64,000 bases of DNA from the NCBI GenBank assembly GCA_949316235.1, contig OX438750.1, positions 4,850,501 through 4,914,500 on the forward strand, written 5' to 3'. A model generated the notes under the pieces. It saw nothing but the letters and a program-made list of their open reading frames with translations, had not been told where the DNA came from and did not search any database. The stretch's first letter is position 1. Every line of letters starts with the position of its first letter. This document shows positions 20,392 through 32,030 of the stretch, in pieces. Made by a program: the position numbers and the translations under genes. This stretch comes from Oegoconia quadripuncta. Its lineage: Eukaryota > Arthropoda > Insecta > Lepidoptera > Autostichidae.

Positions 20392-21140
20392 ACGCGCACC
20401 TCACAACCACCGTCGTTCGTCTCTATTCGTTAGCTCGCTGCCACTCGCGCGCGCTCTCTCTGCGGCATTGGGTTTTGTGCTGTGCTGTGCTGTGCTGTGC
20501 CGTGCCGTGCCGTGCCGTGCCATGCCATGCCATTCTGTCGCGCACAAGTGACCATCCAGTCGGATCCATGTTGTCTGCTCATCGCATCGCACCGCACATT
20601 TCTCTTTCCGTCTGTTGTCTGCGCGCAAACGAGGGAGGAAGCAAACGAAAAAAAAAAAAAGGCCCTTTTCAGGGCCGCATATGATTCCTTTAACGAATAT
20701 AATGTTTCATTACGATACGATCTGGTCGATATCTATTGTAAATAAATATGTCTGTCTGTCTGTGTTTGTTCGTGCTCGTTGTAAAGTAAGCCAGCCCACC
20801 AGGCACCTACCTACCTACTTACTTACTTACTTACACTGCCTACCACCTACCTATTTAGAGAATTTCTTCCGGAAGAAATTAATCTTCTTCATACATACAT
20901 ACATACATACATACATACATACATACACACATAGGTACATACGTAATGATATAACCCGTACTCGGAATAATTAATGCTTAGGAATAGTTACGTTCATATT
21001 TTATGGGTTGGTACGTATGCAATGGCACGGTGGTGGTGTACCCATTGTGTACCATACAACAACAACAACAACTACTACAACGATGAAGATGATTTTTATT
21101 TTTGTTCGTTTTCGTATAACGTTCGTTCGTTTGTTTGTCA

Positions 21141-21180
<40 letters not shown>

Positions 21181-22083
21181 ACAAACAAACAAACAAACAA
21201 ACAAACAAACAACTGCCGCCTCACCAACTACGCACGTATACCACCTATCTACCTATCGACCGACCGACCGACCTTTTTCCTTCCTTCTTTTCGTTTTCTT
21301 TCTTTTCGTTTTTGAATGGGGTTGGCGATTCATTCAACACACACAACAAACAAACATACATACATACAGTGAAACGATCGAAATCGAATCCCGTACGTCC
21401 TGAACGTATGGAAGTCCGCCCCGTCTTCGCGGCCGCCGAACGGGCCTCGCGGCGAGAGCGGCGCGTCAGTGTTTTACGACCCCCGACATCTCGACGCTCA
21501 AAATAGTACCAACACGTTCGAACCAACGGCGGGATGGTCACAGTTTCTAAGCTCGGATCCCTCGACGTCTCCCGGTCGGGAATGGCGGTCGCGAACTGGC
21601 CGTTTTCGCGAGATAAATCAATTTTAAACTTCACCTCGGCCCGCCCCGGCTGCCACTATTCAAAACAAACGGACGTCGCTCCGACCGACTGCCCGGCTCG
21701 CTCTCGAAATTCGTACACACATTTAGGTGTATTCAAAACGTTTCTCTTAGACCGCATCCAATACCTATACAGATATGGATAATTGTTAAAAATTTAATCT
21801 ATCCGACAAGGGTTAGTGAAAAGTTGGAACCGTTCATACGAGAAAACGTCTCGCGAGCGCGGAGTCCTCAATACAGTATTGCCACGTCCGACGGACTGGC
21901 GCTACGAAACGGTGGCGACACCGTACGTATACAAAGTGTACCACTACCACTCTACTTGCTTACTTACTTACTTAATATTATTCCTAGTTTGTGTGGTTCG
22001 GTTCAGTCGTGCGTCGCGCAGCTCGTCGTTCGTTTGTGTGTTTGTGTGTTCTACATTAAAAACATAATAATAAATATATTATT
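20392..22083. other. H4-H1 spacer, unit 1
   Basis: About 1.69 kb, nearly identical in all units. It contains the H4 stem-loop, (TGTGC/CGTGC)n near 20478-20520, (ACAT)n near 20890-20935, and (TTAG)n next to (ACAA)n at about 21143-21210. A GC-richer non-repetitive stretch at about 21370-21960 follows, then the H1 leader. Frames in it lack codon bias or homology that I recognise. A TTCAGTC initiator-like motif lies at 22002-22008, about 80 bp before the H1 ATG. Confidence 0.8.
20661..20676 (+). terminator. Histone mRNA 3' stem-loop (H4, unit 1)
   Basis: GGCCCTTTTCAGGGCC after an A13 tract. ATGTTTC follows, with GTTTC at 20704-20708, 27 nt after the loop. Confidence 0.95.
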
Positions 22084-22785
22084 ATGGCAGACACGGCCGT
22101 AGCCTCTGATGCACCCGCCCCGGCGACACCCGCCAAGAAGCCGAAGGCGTCCGCCGGAGGCGGCGCGAAGAAACCCAAAGCGAAACCGACCCACCCGAAG
22201 ACGTCCGATATGGTGAACAGCGCCATCAAGGAGTTGAAGGAGCGCAGCGGATCGTCGCTGCAGGCCATCAAGAAGTATATCGCCGCCCAGTACAAGGTGG
22301 ACGCCGAGAAGCTGGCGCCGTTCATCAGGAGGTACCTCAAGAGCGCCGTCGAGTCGGGCGCGCTCATCCAGACCAAGGGCAAGGGAGCGTCCGGTTCTTT
22401 CAAGCTCGAATCGAAGACGTCCGCCTCCAAGAAACCCACCACCGCCAAGTCCGGAGCGAAGGCGTCCGCGGCCAAGCCCAAGAAGGCGGCCGCCTCCTCG
22501 GCGGCGGGCGGCAAGGGCAAGAAGGCGGTCGCGGCCGCCTCCTCTCCGTCTAAGGCGAAATCGACGCCCGCAGCCACCGCCAGGGACAAGAAGGCGGCCG
22601 CCGCGAAGAAGAAGCCCGCCGCTAAGAAAGCGGCCACCCCCGCCAAGGCGAAGGCAGCCGCGCCCAAAGCGAAGAAGACCGCCAAGCCCCCGACGAAGAA
22701 GCCGAAAGCGCCAAAACCTAAGAAGGCCGCCGCCGCTTCTAAGTCGAAGCCCGCCGCGAAGAAGGCCGCCTCGGCGAAGAAGTAA
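22084..22785 (+). CDS. H1: Histone H1 (linker histone), unit 1
   Basis: Complete 233-residue linker histone. An Ala/Pro/Lys-rich N-terminus ([20 protein letters not shown]) precedes a winged-helix H15 globular domain at about residues 37-112 ([18 protein letters not shown] to [11 protein letters not shown]). A long Lys/Ala/Pro-rich C-tail with AKK/PKKA repeats ends SAKK. It binds nucleosomal linker DNA. The N-terminus resembles lepidopteran H1. The mRNA ends in a variant stem-loop (AGCCC...GGGCT). No TATA box is obvious; TTCAGTC at 22002 may be an initiator. The protein is identical to the copies at 43131 and 62308. Confidence 0.98.
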   Translation: MADTAVASDAPAPATPAKKPKASAGGGAKKPKAKPTHPKTSDMVNSAIKELKERSGSSLQAIKKYIAAQYKVDAEKLAPFIRRYLKSAVESGALIQTKGKGASGSFKLESKTSASKKPTTAKSGAKASAAKPKKAAASSAAGGKGKKAVAAASSPSKAKSTPAATARDKKAAAAKKKPAAKKAATPAKAKAAAPKAKKTAKPPTKKPKAPKPKKAAAASKSKPAAKKAASAKK

Positions 22786-22923
22786 ATGAATCGGCCGGCC
22801 GTCCGACTAAACGACGACCAACCCCGCCGCGCCGTCGCCGCCGCCGCCGCCGCCGCCGGTCGATTATGCGATAAAGGTAAATTGTTGATATCTATCTATC
22901 TATCAACGCGTCGCGTCGCGTCG

Positions 22924-22991
<68 letters not shown>

Positions 22992-23027
22992 CCTCCGCGT
23001 CGGTCCTCGCGAGCGAGCGAGCGAGCG

Positions 23028-23058
<31 letters not shown>

Positions 23059-23350
23059 CAAGCAAGCCAAGCAAGCAAGCAAGCAAGCAAGCACGAGACG
23101 ATGCGGCCGCCATACAACAGCAAAAACAAAAAGCCCTTTTCAGGGCTAACAAATCGTTCAGAGGTCACAAGATGTTTCTTTACGAAATACGTTCAGTCGA
23201 TCGTTACCTACCTACCTACCTACCTACCTACCTACCTACCTACCTACCTACCTACCTACCTACCTATTCCCACATAAAATAAATTTTCGTTGTGTTTGTT
23301 CATTTAATTCCCGCCCTATTTTAATGCGCTTAAGGTTAACTAACTGTATT
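22786..23350. other. H1-H2A spacer, unit 1, left part
   Basis: Holds a (GCC)n run, (TATC)n, a (CGT)n array (about 22920-22990), (GCGA)n and (AAGC)n arrays to 23093, the H1 stem-loop, and a (TACC)n array at 23207-23268. It ends with the target GTTAACTAACTGTATT (23335-23350), where the antisense B element entered. The (CGT)n array varies in length between units. Confidence 0.85.
23132..23147 (+). terminator. Histone mRNA 3' stem-loop (H1, unit 1)
   Basis: AGCCCTTTTCAGGGCT. The outer pair is A-T instead of G-C, in all three H1 copies. ATGTTTC follows, with GTTTC at 23174-23178, 26 nt after the loop. Confidence 0.93.
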
Positions 23351-26335
23351 TTTTTTTTTTTTTTTTGTAGACTGGAACTCGCTGATAGTCCTAAGGACTT
23401 TTTCAGCTTAACCGGGCGGTGGGGTGAGCGCGATAGCGCTCTGCCCAATCTCTTGCATGCAGTCATGGTGCGCGAAGCGCACCCTGACTGCATGCAACAG
23501 GACGGAAAGTAGATGTTTGCAACCGACGCCTAAGGGTGCCCACGCAGGGCTCGAACCTCGGCTTAGGGCGTTGCATGGGGGAATTTAGAGACTTGATTAC
23601 CATCGCTTCGTAATGTGTATAGTCAGAGAGAAGAAACGACGCAAGAAACTCTCCGACACACAATTTTGAATTTGGAAAAAAGCTAATTGTAGTGTGCTAT
23701 ACATAGGTATGTTTAGTGACAAACAGTGAAAGGCCTAGGCGACCTTAGTCGTACTAAAAATCGCGGTGACTCTAGGGTGTGACAAAGACGCGGATCTATA
23801 CTCGCCGGCGAGTATAGAGTGTCGTTTGTAGTATGAACATGTTTACGGTGGGTGAACGCCTAAGTGGCGTTCGCGTTGAAATTTGAGATTGAAGCGATCA
23901 ATCTCGAGTGGTTGATAGCGACAGCCAGCCGATCTTCCGGCTTGCCGTCGGTGGCCCTGAGCTGTCGGGCGAGCTCCGCGATTTCGGCAGCGTTGAAGAC
24001 GCTGGCGAAGCGGCAAACTAACGATAAATCGTCTTCGGCCAGAGGGGCAGGGGGGGGGCGGTTATTCGCGGGGGTTTGCTTTGCCGGGGAAGCCGGTGAG
24101 CCGAGGTAAGTTGGGCTCGCGAGCTGCTGAGTAGCAGGCGAGTTGGAAGTGGGGAGTGGGCGGCGACCTTTGCCCATGAGGGGCGCAGGTCAGCTACAGC
24201 CGGTGGCGGCATATAACTTGTGGGCTTTAGCGGGGGAAAATTGGGTTTGGTCACTCCAATGGACATGAGTGGGCGCGGCGGCGATTTAGTTTGGGCAGGG
24301 GTGCGCCCAGCCGCAACGCGGTTCCTGCGAGGAGCCATCGGGCATCCGCGGTAATTCGCGGGGTGCCCAGTGGCTCCGCACAAGACGCAGCTCGGCGGCT
24401 CGGTGCACTCCTCCCTAACTTTAGGGCGGGGGCAATCGGTTGTGCCGTGGTCTCCGAGGCACTTGACGCACCTTGGAGTGGCAAAGCAATTACGGGCAGA
24501 GTGCCCGTAAAGCTGACATCGGTGGCATTGGCCCGGGGGGCCTTTGCGATTGGGGGGCTCTACGGTGAGGCCGGAGAGGTTGCAAACAGTCTTCAGCTTG
24601 CTGGCGACTGATTTGCCTGAATGGGTCATGGGGAGAATGACCAGCACCATGTCGTATGGAGTTTTGGTGCGGCCATTGTACATCCTGTGTACTTCGGAAG
24701 CGGGGAAGCCCTGCGCCTGGAGGTCCTCCAAGATATCCTTGGAGTCCAGCTCCTTTGGCACTCCGCGTATGACCGCGCGGAAGAGGCGTTCCGCCTCAAG
24801 GGCATACGTATGAAAGCCGATAGCTTCGGCTTTGAGGAGGGTCGTGAGGCGACGGTGTTCGTCGGAGGTAGGTACCTCGACTTTGATACCCTGAGGGGTC
24901 GAACGGGCGTGGGTGAAGGCGATCTTCTTTTCGTTAAGAAGAGCAGATAGACGGCCCCACTTGGCCTTATCCTGTACTATTACAGGGGGCGGGCGAGTGG
25001 AGCGGGCGGCCTGAGGGGCGGGGGGCGGGATGGCACTAGTGTCCATCGGCTCCGCTGAGGGCGGGGGGGTATTGGCCGCAGCGCTCCTTTTGGGAGGCTG
25101 CGCTGACGAAGAAGAGGAGGAGACAGCAGATTTGGCTATACGCCGCCTCTTTTGCCGCTTGGTCTTGGTGACCGGGATGAACTCGTCCTCATCCATGGAG
25201 GTGCAGTAAGAGTCCGAAAGGGATTCGTACGAGTCGGTACAGTCGTTTTCGTCTGAGGCTACGACGTCCTTGCTCGCGGGGGAGCTTGACGGTCCAGCCT
25301 CAGGGGATGAGGGGGTGTGCCTGAGGGGCGAGCGGTCGCGGGTGAGCCGTTTGGTATGCTCATCGGATTTGGCTATGCTTTTTTCAGCAGCCTCGAGTAG
25401 GTGGGCGAAGTGAGGAGACTCCTTGAGTTCGACACAAACGCGGGGGTGGTTACGAAGAAGGTGGGTCATGATGGACTTGACGGCGACCATCTCGAGTAGG
25501 TGGGACATTCTGAGAGAATCAAAAGGAGAGAGGGTGCGTGAAGCGCAAAGTGCGTGAAGCGCGGGGTCCGACGGGTGGGATTGCCCGCGGATGTGTAGGT
25601 ACCCTCCCGGCCGGGTGAGGCGGGGAGGTTGAGTGACCTAGGTGGGCCCTAACACTCAGGTGTGTCGTGGTCCTCCGCCAATCTCAATGTGCGGAGGGTG
25701 TAAAGCCCTAGCAGCCCGAGGCGAGAGGGTAGCCGGCCGGGAGCGGTCCCGGCAGACGCCCAAACAACACCAAGGGGATAGGAGGGTGGGATGGGTGGTT
25801 GGTAGGGCGGACGCAATTAGCGCACGACTAGGAGACCCCCCAAGGCCGTACGCTAACGCCTTCCGAAAGTGTGTTTCCCAGAAGGGGAACCACGAGGCTC
25901 GGGTCGGCCTCCTGCCCGAGACACTGTTTTCCCCTGCCCAAGGGGTGTCTGTCAGGGCGACCACCGCTAGGGGCGGATTTGCAACGATGCACGAATTCGC
26001 GTGAAACAAAAGGGACCTAGAACCCGCAGTGAAAACTGCGCGGCGGTCCCTATGCGCAATAACGTATACGACGTTAAACAGTCGACGCGGCCGGCCGCGG
26101 AGTGGCGCTACCGTCGCGGAAGCACGGATGTAGACCGGCGCGGGGTGAGCGCGACGCGGTTGTGCGGCACGACGGACGACACGGCGCGGAAGAGCAGCAG
26201 GCGGCGAGCGCAGCACGATGCACGATGCACGGAGCACGGAGCACAGCGCAGCACAGCACAGCGAGACGAACGAACGAACGATCGAGAGAGCGCGCGACAG
26301 ACGTGCGAACACGACGACGGCGCGGAGCGGCTGCC
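23351..26335 (-). mobile_element. Element B copy 2, antisense, in the H1-H2A spacer
   Basis: The poly(A) tail appears as a T run (to 23366) after the left target copy. The body runs to 26335, where CCGCTCCGCGCC (complement) marks a near-complete 5' end lacking only the first bases. Duplication TAACTAACTGTATT at 23337-23350 and 26336-26349. The sequence is almost identical to copy 1 at 8263-11259, including shared variants that differ from copy 3, so copies 1 and 2 are sisters. It occupies the same target nucleotide as the antisense C element at 44362-50060. Confidence 0.92.
23860..25508 (-). pseudogene. Element B copy 2 ORF1, single-base frameshift near the C-terminus
   Basis: Reads from ATG at 25508 downward, identical to the copy 1 ORF1 for about 455 residues including the three zinc knuckles. 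Near 24138 one G of a GGG run (complement of CCC in copy 1) is missing, so the frame shifts and stops at 24018. The original C-terminal frame continues in another register to 23860. The conserved tail (SVFNAAEIAELARQLRA) is therefore lost from the protein. The loss is in a short homopolymer, so a sequencing error is possible. Confidence 0.88.
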
Positions 26336-26518
26336 TAACTAACTGTATTCATGCTTTTCGAATTTATTGTATGCAAACAAACATACAAAGTAGATTATGA
26401 CATGGTGCATAGCGTTCGCGCTCGCTCTCTCTCTCTCTCTCTCCACGTGTCTGTCTCGCTCGACGTTTACCCCACCGTTACCGAGTCATCGTCTAAATAC
26501 ATAATAAAGCAGAGAGAG

Positions 26519-26521
<3 letters not shown>
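26336..26521 (+). promoter_or_regulatory. H2A upstream region, unit 2, ending at the H2A insertion site
   Basis: Right part of the H1-H2A spacer, the same as 50061-50253. It has a CT-rich tract near 26422-26443, then an AT-rich TATA-like stretch (TAAATACATAATAAAG, 26494-26509), (GA)n and GG. In the intact unit 3 this continues as GGTTTTTTTAAAAC into the H2A leader. Here two elements separate it from H2A (32109). Confidence 0.7.

Positions 26522-26567
<46 letters not shown>
26522..26567. repeat. T46 tract at the H2A target site
   Basis: Forty-six T where the intact target has seven. It lies just before the sense-oriented B copy 3. It may be an expanded part of the target duplication or the remnant tail of an antisense insertion. 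Confidence 0.85.
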
Positions 26568-26568
<1 letters not shown>

Positions 26569-26570
<2 letters not shown>

Positions 26571-29500
26571 CGGATTCCGCTCCGCGCCTCCGTTGGGATT
26601 CCGCTCCGCGCCTCCGTCGGATTCCGCTCCGCGCCTCCGTCGCGACCGCACGTCTGTCGCGCGCTCTCTCGATCGTTCGTTCGTTCGTCTCGCTGTGCTG
26701 TGCTGCGCTGTGCTCCGTGCTCCGTGCATCGTGCATCGTGCTGCGCTCGCCGCCTGCTGCTCTTCCGCGCCGTGTCGTCCGTCGTGCCGCACAACCGCGT
26801 CGCGCTCACCCCGCGCCGGTCTACATCCGTGCTTCCGCGACGGTAGCGCCACTCCGCGGCCGGCCGCGTCGACTGTTTAACGTCGTATACGTTATTGCGC
26901 ATAGGGACCGCCGCGCAGTTTTCACTGCGGGTTCTAGGTCCCTTTTGTTTCACGCGAACTCGTGCATCGTTGCAAATCCGCCCCTAGCGGTGGTCGCCCT
27001 GACAGACACCCCTTAGGCAGGGGAAAACAGTGTCTCGGGCAGGAGGCCGACCCGAGCCTCGTGGTTCCCCTTCTGGGAAACACACTTTCGGAAGGCGTTA
27101 GCGTACGGCCTTGGGGGGTCTCCTAGTCGTGCGCTAATTGCGTCCGCCCTACCAACCACCCATCCCACCCTCCTATCCCCGTGGTGTTGTTTGGGCGTCT
27201 GCCGGGACCGCTCCCGGCCGGCTACCCTCTCGCCTCGGGCTGCTAGGGCTTTACACCCTCCGCACATTAAGATTGGCGGAGGACCACGACACACCTGAGT
27301 GTTAGGGCCCACCTAGGTCACTCAACCTCCCCGCCTCACCCGGCCGGGAGGGTACCTACACATCCGCGGGCAATCCCACCCGTCGGACCCCGCGCTTCAC
27401 GCACTTTGCGCTTCACGCACCCTCTCTTTTTGAATTTTTCAAAATGTCCCACCTACTCGAGATGGTCGCCGTCAAGTCCATCATGACCCACCTTCTTCGA
27501 AACCACCCCCGCGTCTGTGTCGAACTCAAGGAGTCTCCTCACTTCGCCCACCTACTCGAGGCTGCTGAAAAAAGCATAGCCAAATCCGATGAGCATACCA
27601 AACGGCTCACCCGCGACCGCTCGCCCCTCAGGCACACCTCCTCATCCCCTGAGGCTGGACCGTCAAGCTCCCCCGCGAGCAAGGACGTCGTAGCCTCAGA
27701 AGAAAACGACTGTACCGATTCGTACGAATCCCTTTCGGACTCGTACTGCACCTCCATGGATGAGGATGAGTTCATCCCGGTCACCAAGACCAAGCGGCAA
27801 AAGAGGCGGCGTAACGCCAAATCTGCTGCCTCCTCCTCTTCTTCGTCAGCGCAGCCTCCTAAAAAGAGCGCTGCGGCCAACACCCCCCCGCCCTCAGCGG
27901 AGCCGATGGACACTAGTGCCATCCCGCCCCCCGCCCCTCAGGCCGCCCGCTCCACTCGCCCGCCCCCTGTAATAGTACAGGATAAGGCCAAGTGGGGCCG
28001 TCTATCTGCTCTTCTTAATGAAAAGAAGATCGCCTTCACCCACGCCCGATCGACCCCTCAGGGTATCAAAGTCGAGGTACCTACCTCCGACGAACACCGT
28101 CGCCTCACGACCCTCCTCAAAGCCGAAGCTATCGGCTTTCATACGTATGCCCTTGAGGCGGAACGCCTCTTCCGCGCGGTCATACGCGGAGTGCCAAAGG
28201 AGCTGGACTCCAAGGATATCTTGGAGGACCTCCAGGCGCAGGGCTTCCCCGCTTCCGAAGTACACAGGATGTACAATGGCCGCACCAAAACTCCATACGA
28301 CATGGTGCTGGTCATTCTCCCCATGACCCATTTAGGCAAATCAGTCGCCAGCAAGCTGAAGACTGTTTGCAACCTCTCCGGCCTCACCGTAGAGCCCCCC
28401 AATCGCAAAGGCCCCCCGGGCCAATGCCACCGATGTCAGCTTTACGGGCACTCTGCCCGTAATTGCTTTGCCACTCCAAGGTGCGTCAAGTGCCTCGGAG
28501 ACCACGGCACAACCGACTGCCCCCGCCCTAAAGTTAGGGAGGAGTGCACCGAGCCGCCGAGCTGCGTCTTGTGCGGAGCCACTGGGCACCCCGCGAATTA
28601 CCGCGGATGCCCGATGGCTCCTCGCAGGAACCGCGTTGCGGCTGGGCGCACCCCTGCCCAAACTAAATCGCCGCCGCGCCCACTCATGTCCATTGGAGTG
28701 ACCAAACCCAATTTTCCCCCGCTAAAGCCCACAAGTTATATGCCGCCACCGGCTGTAGCTGACCTGCGCCCCTCATGGGCAAAGGTCGCCGCCCACTCCC
28801 CACTTCCAACTCGCCCTGCTACTCAGCAGCTCGCGAGCCCAAGTTACCTCGGCTCACCGGCTTCCCCGGCAAAGCAAACCCCCGCGAATAACCGCCCCCC
28901 CCCTGCCCCTCTGGCCGAAGACGATTTATCGTTAGTTTGCCGCTTCGCCAGCGTCTTCAACGCTGCCGAAATCGCGGAGCTCGCCCGACAGCTCAGGGCC
29001 ACCGACGGCAAGCCGGAAGATCGGCTGGCTGTCGCTATCAACCACTCGAGATTGATCGCCTCAATCTCAAATTTCAACGCGAACGCCACTTAGGCGTTCA
29101 CCCACCGTAATCATGTTCACACTACAAACGACACTCTATACTCGCCGGTGAGTATAGATCCGCGTCTTTGTCACACCCTAGAGTCACCGCGATTTTTAGT
29201 ACGACTAAGGTCGCCTAGGCCTTTCACTGTTTGTCACTAAACATACCTATGTATAGCACACTACAATTAGCTTTTTCCAAATTCAAAATTGTGTGTCGGA
29301 GAGTTTCTTGCGTCGTTTCTTCTCTCTGACTATACACATTACGAAGCGATGGTAATCAAGTCTCTAAATTCCCCCATGCAACGCCCTAAGCCGAGGTTCG
29401 AGCCCTGCGTGGGCACCCTTAGGCGTCGGTTGCAAGCATCTACTTTTCGTCCTGTTGCATGCAGTCAGGGTGCGCTTCGCGCACCATGACTGCATGCAAG

Positions 29501-29606
29501 AGATTGGGCAGAGCGCTATCGCGCTCACCCCACCGCCCGGTTAAGCTGAAAAAGTCCTTAGGACTATCAGCGAGTTCCAGTCTACAAAAAAAAAAAAAAA
29601 AAAAAA
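26569..29606 (+). mobile_element. Element B copy 3, sense, at the H2A start site
   Basis: Inserted at GGTTTTTTTA (left copy extended by the T tract, right copy 29607-29616). The 5' end carries three near-identical tandem copies of about 25 bp beginning GGATTCCGCTCCGCGCC (26572-26640), where copy 1 has one. The 5' UTR, ORF1 and 3' UTR are otherwise as in copy 1, but with its own variants, so it is a separate lineage. The poly(A) is at 29586-29606. It sits inside the left target duplication of the A-short copy that follows, so it arrived after that element. Confidence 0.9.
27444..29093 (+). CDS. Element B copy 3 ORF1: Gag-like zinc-knuckle protein (549 aa)
   Basis: Intact and the same length as the copy 1 protein, differing by only a handful of substitutions (for example RRNAKSAASS for RRIAKSAVSS, MTHLGKS for MTHSGKS). 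The knuckles CHRCQLYGHSARNC, CVKCLGDHGTTDC and CVLCGATGHPANYRGC are kept. Two separately inserted B copies with an undamaged ORF1 and no ORF2 support the view that an ORF1-only element is the normal form of this family. The protein would coat its own RNA, while RT and endonuclease must come from another element, most plausibly C. Confidence 0.92.
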   Translation: MSHLLEMVAVKSIMTHLLRNHPRVCVELKESPHFAHLLEAAEKSIAKSDEHTKRLTRDRSPLRHTSSSPEAGPSSSPASKDVVASEENDCTDSYESLSDSYCTSMDEDEFIPVTKTKRQKRRRNAKSAASSSSSSAQPPKKSAAANTPPPSAEPMDTSAIPPPAPQAARSTRPPPVIVQDKAKWGRLSALLNEKKIAFTHARSTPQGIKVEVPTSDEHRRLTTLLKAEAIGFHTYALEAERLFRAVIRGVPKELDSKDILEDLQAQGFPASEVHRMYNGRTKTPYDMVLVILPMTHLGKSVASKLKTVCNLSGLTVEPPNRKGPPGQCHRCQLYGHSARNCFATPRCVKCLGDHGTTDCPRPKVREECTEPPSCVLCGATGHPANYRGCPMAPRRNRVAAGRTPAQTKSPPRPLMSIGVTKPNFPPLKPTSYMPPPAVADLRPSWAKVAAHSPLPTRPATQQLASPSYLGSPASPAKQTPANNRPPPAPLAEDDLSLVCRFASVFNAAEIAELARQLRATDGKPEDRLAVAINHSRLIASISNFNANAT

Positions 29607-29616
29607 GGTTTTTTTA

Positions 29617-31998
29617 CATTCCTCTCCGCGCCGCCGTCGTGCCCGCACGTACCGCGCGCCCTCTCGCTCCGCCATTGCCGTGAGTACGCTGTGCCGCGTC
29701 CCGCACCCCCCCGTGGGTGCGTCATACGCGTTTGTGCCTCCGCACACCCGCCGCCTTTCAGATGCGCGGTTTTTTGTTTCCAATTCATTGGTAACACAAA
29801 ACCGCGTAAGCACTCAGTTTGCGCATCTGCCGCGTTTGAGTTGGTGGATACGTAACCGTGACAACTAAGCCAACTGTCGTTGACCCGGTGCGACTTCAAT
29901 CCCTTCAGGACCTGAAGAAACCGGCAGACCCGATCCCATTGCACTTGGGCCTTGACCCAAGGGTGACGGTACGAGCGGCTATCCAATAGGGATACCTGCT
30001 CACACCCCTCCCCTTCTCTCTCCCCCCTGCCATTGGCAGGGAGGTTTTTCTTCCCCCCCCAAATAATAACACCCCTCAGCCGCTATGGCAACCAAAAACG
30101 ACTTTTTAGAGATGATCTCATCCTTCCTGGAAAGCAGCGGCATCAATTTTGACAAAGCTGCATTCCAAAAATATTTTTGCAAAGCTCTTAAAGAAAAAGC
30201 TGCCCGACCCGCCCAACCCGACCCCTCGCCCGTTCAAGAAATGGAGTACTCTGACTCCATTTCAACCACTTCCTCCCGTAAGAGGCCCGTCTCACCCGAT
30301 GACGGTTCCAACTCGGAAATCTCCGAGAATGGCACCATCGTCGGCGCTCACCCCCCTTCCGACCAACCCGAGTTCGAACTCGTCAAACCCCGCAAGAAGC
30401 GGTCCGCCAAATGTGGTTCCAAAACCGCACCCCCCAGCCCCCCCCCCTAGCTCGGCCACCGAGATCCCCCCCCCCCTCTCTCCCCTTCTCCCACCCACCC
30501 TCTCTCCTTCTCCAGCACCTCTGATGTCGCTAGACATCCCCACCCCCGCCCCCCCAAGCCAGACGGCAGCCCCCACGCACCCCAAACTTAAAGCCCCCCC
30601 GCCTGTCTTCCTCAGGGATAAGACGAAGTGGACCTTCGTCTCAAAACTCTGCACCGACAACAAGGTGCAATACTCCCAGGCCTCCAACACCGGTGAGGCC
30701 ATCAAAATAATAGTCCCCTCAATCACCGATTTTAGGAACCTCACGAGGTTACTGTCCCAAAATCAAATCCCCTACCACTCCTATGCGCTCCCCGAGGAGC
30801 GTAAAATCCGTGCCGTCCTTCGTGGCGTCCCGCACGAACTCCCCAACGAGGCCATACTCGATGACCTCATCCTGCAAGGTTTCCCCGTTGAGGCTGTGCA
30901 CAAAATGCACAGCCGCACGGGTAAAACATACCCACTAGCCCTAGCCATCCTCACCAATGTCCCCAACGCTAGGGACATCTTCAAAGGAGAACTCACCATC
31001 TGTGGGCTCTCCAAAATAAAAATAGAGCCCCCGCACAAACGCGGTCACCCCGGTCAGTGCCACCGCTGCCAGCTCTATGGCCACGCAGCGGCAAACTGTT
31101 CCGCCAACCCCAGGTGCGTAAAGTGCCTAGAGCCACATAGCACAAAAGAGTGCACACGCACACGTGACGATGAGACTCCTCCATCGTGCGTGCTATGTGG
31201 ACAATCCGGCCATACGGCCAACTACCGCGGTTGCCCGCGTGCTCCCCGCCCCCGCCCCACTCAAAAGGCTCCTAAAGCCTCCACCCAAGCAGGTCACAAA
31301 CCTTCACCACCCCCGGTGACACTCCCTCACTTCCCACCCCTTAAGCCCCCTCAGGTCTCAAACCCCTGGGGTCCTAAAACCCCAGCCCCCTCCTCAGTCC
31401 TCCGCCCTCAGGCTCCTCCAGCCACCCCACGCCCAAATCAACCAAAGCCTCACCCAGGTGGCAGTATGCCCTCCCTGGCTGAGGACATGCAGACCGTCTA
31501 CGCTGCAATCAGCGGTATTGATATCGGAGAGATATCAATACTCGCCCGCAAACTACGCGCTTCACGCACAGCCCAAGAACGACTCCTTGCTCTAGTCGAA
31601 CATCACCATCTACTAAACTCCATTTAAATACAAATATCCCAAACATAAACACTCCCACCCAATAAACTCACATCTGATCTGGCTTGCCTCCTGGCGGCCA
31701 CAGATGAGTCAGGGGCACCCCTGACTCATCATCATCGACTCTCGATTAGCTCTAGGCTCTTCTAAGTGATGCTCTTCTAGCAGAGCACCACTAGCGCCCC
31801 TCCCCTCCCCAGGTAAGGGGTCGCTTCCGATGACGGGATAAAAGCCTCACGGCTAGTCCCTACCTCCAAGGCGGAGTTTTAGTGGGTAGGCACACTCTGT
31901 GAGTCCCACATAACTTGCACAGCCGGCTGTGCTCGTAAGCTTAGAGCCTTCTCCGCCTCCCTCCTTCGTTCCTCCGGAGGGTGCCTTTGCATGGGCGC

Positions 31999-32026
<28 letters not shown>
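29617..32026 (+). mobile_element. A-short copy 2, sense, at the H2A start site
   Basis: Starts CATTCCTCTCCGCGCC (one change in the 5' motif) and ends in a poly(A) of about 28. The right duplication GAGGTTTTTTTA is at 32027-32038. The left copy survives partly as 29607-29616 because element B later entered it. The body matches A-short copy 1, with the same ORF2 deletion junction and the same 15-bp 3' UTR segment. Downstream the H2A leader resumes without a TATA box. Confidence 0.92.
30085..31627 (+). pseudogene. A-short copy 2 ORF1, frameshifted in a poly-C run
   Basis: Starts MATKNDFLEM as in copy 1 and would end at 31627 (LLNSI). One extra C in the run at about 30438-30447 shifts the frame, so the first part stops at 30450 and the rest reads in the next register. 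Copy 1 is broken in a different C run further on. The knuckle region and C-terminus are otherwise unchanged. Two breaks in different homopolymers suggest either independent slippage or base-calling errors; the source copy was probably intact. Confidence 0.86.

Positions 32027-32030
<4 letters not shown>

Noticed and set aside
21143..21182. (TTAG)n run that might be telomeric repeat
   Set aside because: The insect telomere unit is TTAGG; this is a tetranucleotide next to (ACAA)n and recurs in every histone spacer.
21245..21634. Minus-strand frame of 129 codons in the H4-H1 spacer
   Set aside because: It runs into microsatellite sequence, has no recognisable homology and is conserved only because whole spacers are identical between units.
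22056..22685. Open minus-strand frames of about 209 codons opposite each H1 gene
   Set aside because: Mirror of the GC-rich Lys/Ala codons of H1; composition is Ala/Phe/Leu without domain features.
22921..23095. CRISPR-like or satellite array in the (CGT)n/(AAGC)n region
   Set aside because: Simple sequence repeats of 3-5 bp without spacers in a eukaryotic context.
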